DNA of 64,000 nucleotides from Thermodesulfobacterium hydrogeniphilum (GTDB lineage Bacteria > Desulfobacterota > Thermodesulfobacteria > Thermodesulfobacteriales > Thermodesulfobacteriaceae). Below, in pieces: positions 61,719-64,000 of the stretch. The notes below the pieces were generated by a model. It did not search any database, was not told the origin of the DNA, and saw nothing but the letters and a program-made list of their open reading frames with translations. The position numbers and the translations under genes are program-made. The stretch lies in NCBI RefSeq assembly GCF_000746255.1, contig NZ_JQKW01000012.1, forward strand, positions 24,001 through 88,000. The letters run 5' to 3'. How positions within the stretch are numbered: position 1 is the stretch's first letter; each line of letters opens with the position of its first letter.

Positions 61719-63551
61719 ATGCTAAAAATTGAATACACCTTTCAGAATAAAACTTCAATTCTTTATTTTTTACCTTTTTTCCCAGAAAATTTAGAAACAA
61801 CTCAAGCTATTTTAAAAACACTTTCAGAAATAAAACCCCAAGTAGTTGCATTAACTTTACCTTTTTTTGTTAAGGATAAATGGATAGAAGCTGTAAATGG
61901 TCTTCCTGATATTTATGTTTTAACTTTGACATATAAAACCAATGAAATGGAATATCTTTTAATTTCTCCTATCTGTGCTTTGGTAGAAGGAACAAGGTTT
62001 GCTTTATCTAATAATATTATACTTTCTTTTATAGATCTTCCTAAGGAAACCCCTTTTCAAGAAATAATAGAACCACCTCTTCCCCTTTATCTTATAAAAA
62101 ATTGGGGATATAAAAGGTATACTGAAAAAGTTTTTTCTTTTTTACCAAAACATATAACCCAAAGAGAAAAATTTATAGGAGAGAGAGTCTTTGAACTTGT
62201 TTCTAAATATTCTTCTATAGCTATTATCTTACCTTTTTATCAGCTAAAAAGTGTCTTGGAAGCTTTTAAAAATGCTTCAGGTCTTTTATATCTTCCAAAA
62301 GATATTCCCAAGAATATAGAAATATTTTCTTTGCATACTCAGAGTATAAGAGAACTTCTTTCAGAGCCTGCTTATTTTCAGAGTGCTTATGAAAAAAATC
62401 GTAAGAAGTTTTTGGAAAATTCTAAATTTTATTTAGATAGAATTACTCTTTATGAAGAGATTATAGAAAAGGCTCAGGAAAAATATAGAAAGGAAACAGG
62501 AATACAGCTTTCTATTAGAGATTTTAATGTTTTTGGGCAGTTTTTAAGGAATTTTCTTTTAATAAAAGGGCGTTATATACCAGATCTTTTTGATCTTGTT
62601 TTAACAGCAAGAGGTATTGGAGGAGATGAATTTGCTTTCTGGCTTTGGGAAATTGCTACGTATTATGATTTGCAAAATGAAAAGAAATATTATCCAGTTT
62701 TAAAACTTTCTGCTGAGGAATTAAATCTTCCTACTAAAAAATTGAGACTTTTTCGGAAAATAAAGAGTATAAGAAGTTGTTTGAGATTTTTAAAAAGATT
62801 TACTACAAGAGAAGAAAGGCGAAATTTAGTCCAAAGTTTTTCAGGAAAGGTAATATGTTCTTTTCCTCCTGAGGATATAATAGTAGAGACTTTTGGCAAA
62901 AAAGCAATGGAAAAGGGACTAAGAGTTATTACAGAAAATCTCAGAAAAATAGAGCCTTTTACAACCTCTCTTAAAGATGGACTTGATATAAGAGAGACAA
63001 TAAGGAAATGGATTTTTGAAGAGACACCCTATGTAAAAGAAGATCCTCAAACTCATGCCAAAGCAGGTTCTATAGTTATTATTTTTGAAGAGGATCCAAA
63101 TCCTGTGACAGGAAGGGAAAGATACCCTTGGAATTTTACTTGGCATGGAGAACATCATCAGGAATCTGATATGGCTTTTTATGCTACTGATCCTTCTTTA
63201 AATATAGTAGGCCCAGGTATAGCCAAGGCCAAATACGGCGGTTTTATGCTTACCTATCCTCCTATGAGGGTATATGATGTTTGGGAAGATTCTTATTTTG
63301 ATATAGCAGAAAATAAAGCAGAAAGATTACTTTTAGCAGGTATAGATTATAGTTTAGAAAAATATATAGTTTATATAGCCAAAAAGCCTCCCAGTCAATT
63401 GGTTAAACGTTTTGCTAATTTTCAAGGAAAAAAAATTATTTTTATTCCTATAGGATCTTTTTCCAAAACATTATTAGAAAAAATTCGCATTTTTCATGTT
63501 TTGGAAGGACATTATGTAAGATCTTACGCTCATAAGTATATAAATAAATAA
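61719..63551 (+). CDS. Unrecognised 610-aa protein paired with MoxR ATPase
   Basis: I do not recognise a named domain with certainty. The N-terminal 200 residues alternate hydrophobic strands and helices (IKPQVVALTLPFFV, CALVEGTRFALSNN), loosely like TraB/ChaN or DUF5682-type folds known beside MoxR and VWA genes. A helical middle follows. The C-terminal third is conserved-looking, with GREREYPW-like GRERYPWNFTWHGEHHQESD (a His-rich HGEHHQ), FYATDPSLNIVGPG and a YGGFMLTYPP segment. It has no signal peptide or membrane segment. It starts 3 bp after the MoxR gene, so the pair is one operon and probably one machine. A terminator follows. Confidence 0.8.
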   Translation: MLKIEYTFQNKTSILYFLPFFPENLETTQAILKTLSEIKPQVVALTLPFFVKDKWIEAVNGLPDIYVLTLTYKTNEMEYLLISPICALVEGTRFALSNNIILSFIDLPKETPFQEIIEPPLPLYLIKNWGYKRYTEKVFSFLPKHITQREKFIGERVFELVSKYSSIAIILPFYQLKSVLEAFKNASGLLYLPKDIPKNIEIFSLHTQSIRELLSEPAYFQSAYEKNRKKFLENSKFYLDRITLYEEIIEKAQEKYRKETGIQLSIRDFNVFGQFLRNFLLIKGRYIPDLFDLVLTARGIGGDEFAFWLWEIATYYDLQNEKKYYPVLKLSAEELNLPTKKLRLFRKIKSIRSCLRFLKRFTTREERRNLVQSFSGKVICSFPPEDIIVETFGKKAMEKGLRVITENLRKIEPFTTSLKDGLDIRETIRKWIFEETPYVKEDPQTHAKAGSIVIIFEEDPNPVTGRERYPWNFTWHGEHHQESDMAFYATDPSLNIVGPGIAKAKYGGFMLTYPPMRVYDVWEDSYFDIAENKAERLLLAGIDYSLEKYIVYIAKKPPSQLVKRFANFQGKKIIFIPIGSFSKTLLEKIRIFHVLEGHYVRSYAHKYINK

Positions 63552-63560
63552 CAAAATACC

Positions 63561-63590
63561 AAATTACCACTTACGAAGTGGTAATTTTTG
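63561..63590 (+). terminator. Terminator with the repeated 21-bp hairpin (copy 2)
   Basis: TTACCACTTACGAAGTGGTAA at 63564-63584 followed by TTTTT, 12 bp after the 610-aa gene stop. Identical in all 21 positions to the thiC terminator stem at 45769-45789, although flanking bases differ. Confidence 0.75.
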
Positions 63591-63609
63591 GTTTGGTGTA
63601 TTCAAAATA

Positions 63610-63639
63610 TTGACATATATGTCAAAAATATGATATAAT
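63610..63639 (+). promoter_or_regulatory. Strong promoter with operator-like palindrome, leaderless start
   Basis: TTGACA (63610-63615), 18-nt spacer, perfect TATAAT (63634-63639); the ATG follows 6 nt later. TTGACATATATGTCAA (63610-63625) is a 16-bp perfect palindrome covering the -35 box, a likely operator, perhaps for the activator itself. Confidence 0.7.
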
Positions 63640-63645
63640 AGAAAT

Positions 63646-64000
63646 ATGGCTTATCTTTTAGAGACTAAAAATCCTTTAATGCAACAGGTATATAAACTGG
63701 CTAAAAAGGTGGCTCCTTCTTCAAGTACTGTACTTCTATTAGGAGAATCAGGAACAGGGAAAGAGGTTTTAGCTAAGTATATTCATTTTTGTAGTAAAAG
63801 AGAAGGTCCTTTTGTAGCTATCAATTGTGCTGCCATTCCTGAAGAACTTCTGGAAGCAGAACTTTTTGGATATGAAAAAGGTGCTTTTACAGGTGCTATA
63901 AAAAGTAAACCAGGTAAATTTGAGTTGGCTCATAAAGGAACTTTATTCCTTGATGAAATAGGAGACCTTAGTCCAAAATTACAAGCTAAACTTTTGAGAG
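63646..64000 (+). CDS. Sigma-54-dependent transcription activator, partial
   Basis: The gene runs off the window; 118 residues are visible. The AAA+ domain begins almost at the start: Walker A GESGTGKE, the sigma-54 contact loop [13 protein letters not shown] (GAFTGA), and Walker [13 protein letters not shown]. There is no N-terminal receiver or sensor domain, so this is a short-type activator (PspF-like). The ATG directly follows a consensus promoter, indicating a leaderless mRNA. Confidence 0.92.
   Translation, partial: MAYLLETKNPLMQQVYKLAKKVAPSSSTVLLLGESGTGKEVLAKYIHFCSKREGPFVAINCAAIPEELLEAELFGYEKGAFTGAIKSKPGKFELAHKGTLFLDEIGDLSPKLQAKLLR

Noticed and set aside
1-64000. CRISPR arrays, rRNA genes or complete insertion sequences
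   Set aside because: No regularly spaced direct repeats, rRNA sequence or transposase was seen on either strand.

Overview
The window is A+T-rich chromosomal DNA from a Gram-negative (diderm) bacterium. Evidence for the diderm envelope is KdsD and LpxD for lipopolysaccharide, an Mla-type lipid transport operon and several lipoproteins. The tRNA-Pro is packed with G-C pairs in an otherwise A+T-rich sequence, and there is a GH57/GH133 alpha-glucan cluster, which together suggest a thermophile. The gene set (HslUV, futalosine-type UbiD, short ThiC, UbiD-YfcE-ProS-LpxD order) would fit a Thermodesulfobacterium-like organism. That assignment is inference, since no rRNA gene is present.

Layout. 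1-5.2 kb: kdsD, a fused NTPase-thymidylate kinase, an Smr protein, an alanine-rich lipoprotein and rtcB. 5.2-11.7 kb: hslVU, then a minus-strand run (L,D-transpeptidase, panC, panD, rimO), then yjbQ and a TPR lipoprotein. 11.7-18.5 kb: leuA, a PAS-GGDEF protein, a PfkB kinase, tldD and purF. 18.5-22 kb: a decayed DUF488 gene and the mla operon, whose first gene has lost its start codon next to a dead VapBC module. 22.5-27.05 kb: a degenerate integron, described below. 27.1-34.5 kb: ubiD, yfcE, proS, lpxD and a P2-type ATPase. 34.5-40.6 kb: a minus-strand run fur-feoA-(PilZ-PyrE)-pstS-phoB-phoR-MBL-nfi. 40.7-48 kb: an ArnT-like transferase, emrAB, VKOR, thiC, pyrR and ybgC. 48.2-57.4 kb: ychF, the alpha-glucan genes (GH133, GT4/5, GH57, GT35), then DUF948 and YtxH proteins. 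57.4-64 kb: nadK, tRNA-Pro, speD-like and speE, rsmD, a MoxR ATPase with an unrecognised 610-aa partner, and the start of a sigma-54 activator.

The most notable region is 22473-27048. Three attC-like recombination sites (60, 61 and 85 bp) lie 3' of three cassettes that all read on the minus strand. A broken C-terminal fragment of an integron integrase reads the opposite way beyond an A+T-rich attI/Pc-like spacer. This is the canonical integron geometry, in a lineage where I know of no described integron. The cassettes encode a protein with an HEPN-like RX4H motif, an orphan 343-aa protein, and a CPBP-protease/methyltransferase pair that is clearly richer in G+C than its surroundings.

Other notable points are unusual fusions (THEP1-like NTPase with thymidylate kinase; PilZ with orotate phosphoribosyltransferase), a SpeD-like protein lacking the pyruvoyl-forming Ser, RsmD with TPPY in place of DPPY, a 28-bp perfect palindrome acting as a probable attenuator between a lipoprotein gene and smr, several promoters placed so that transcripts would be leaderless, and a 21-bp hairpin repeated at two distant terminators.
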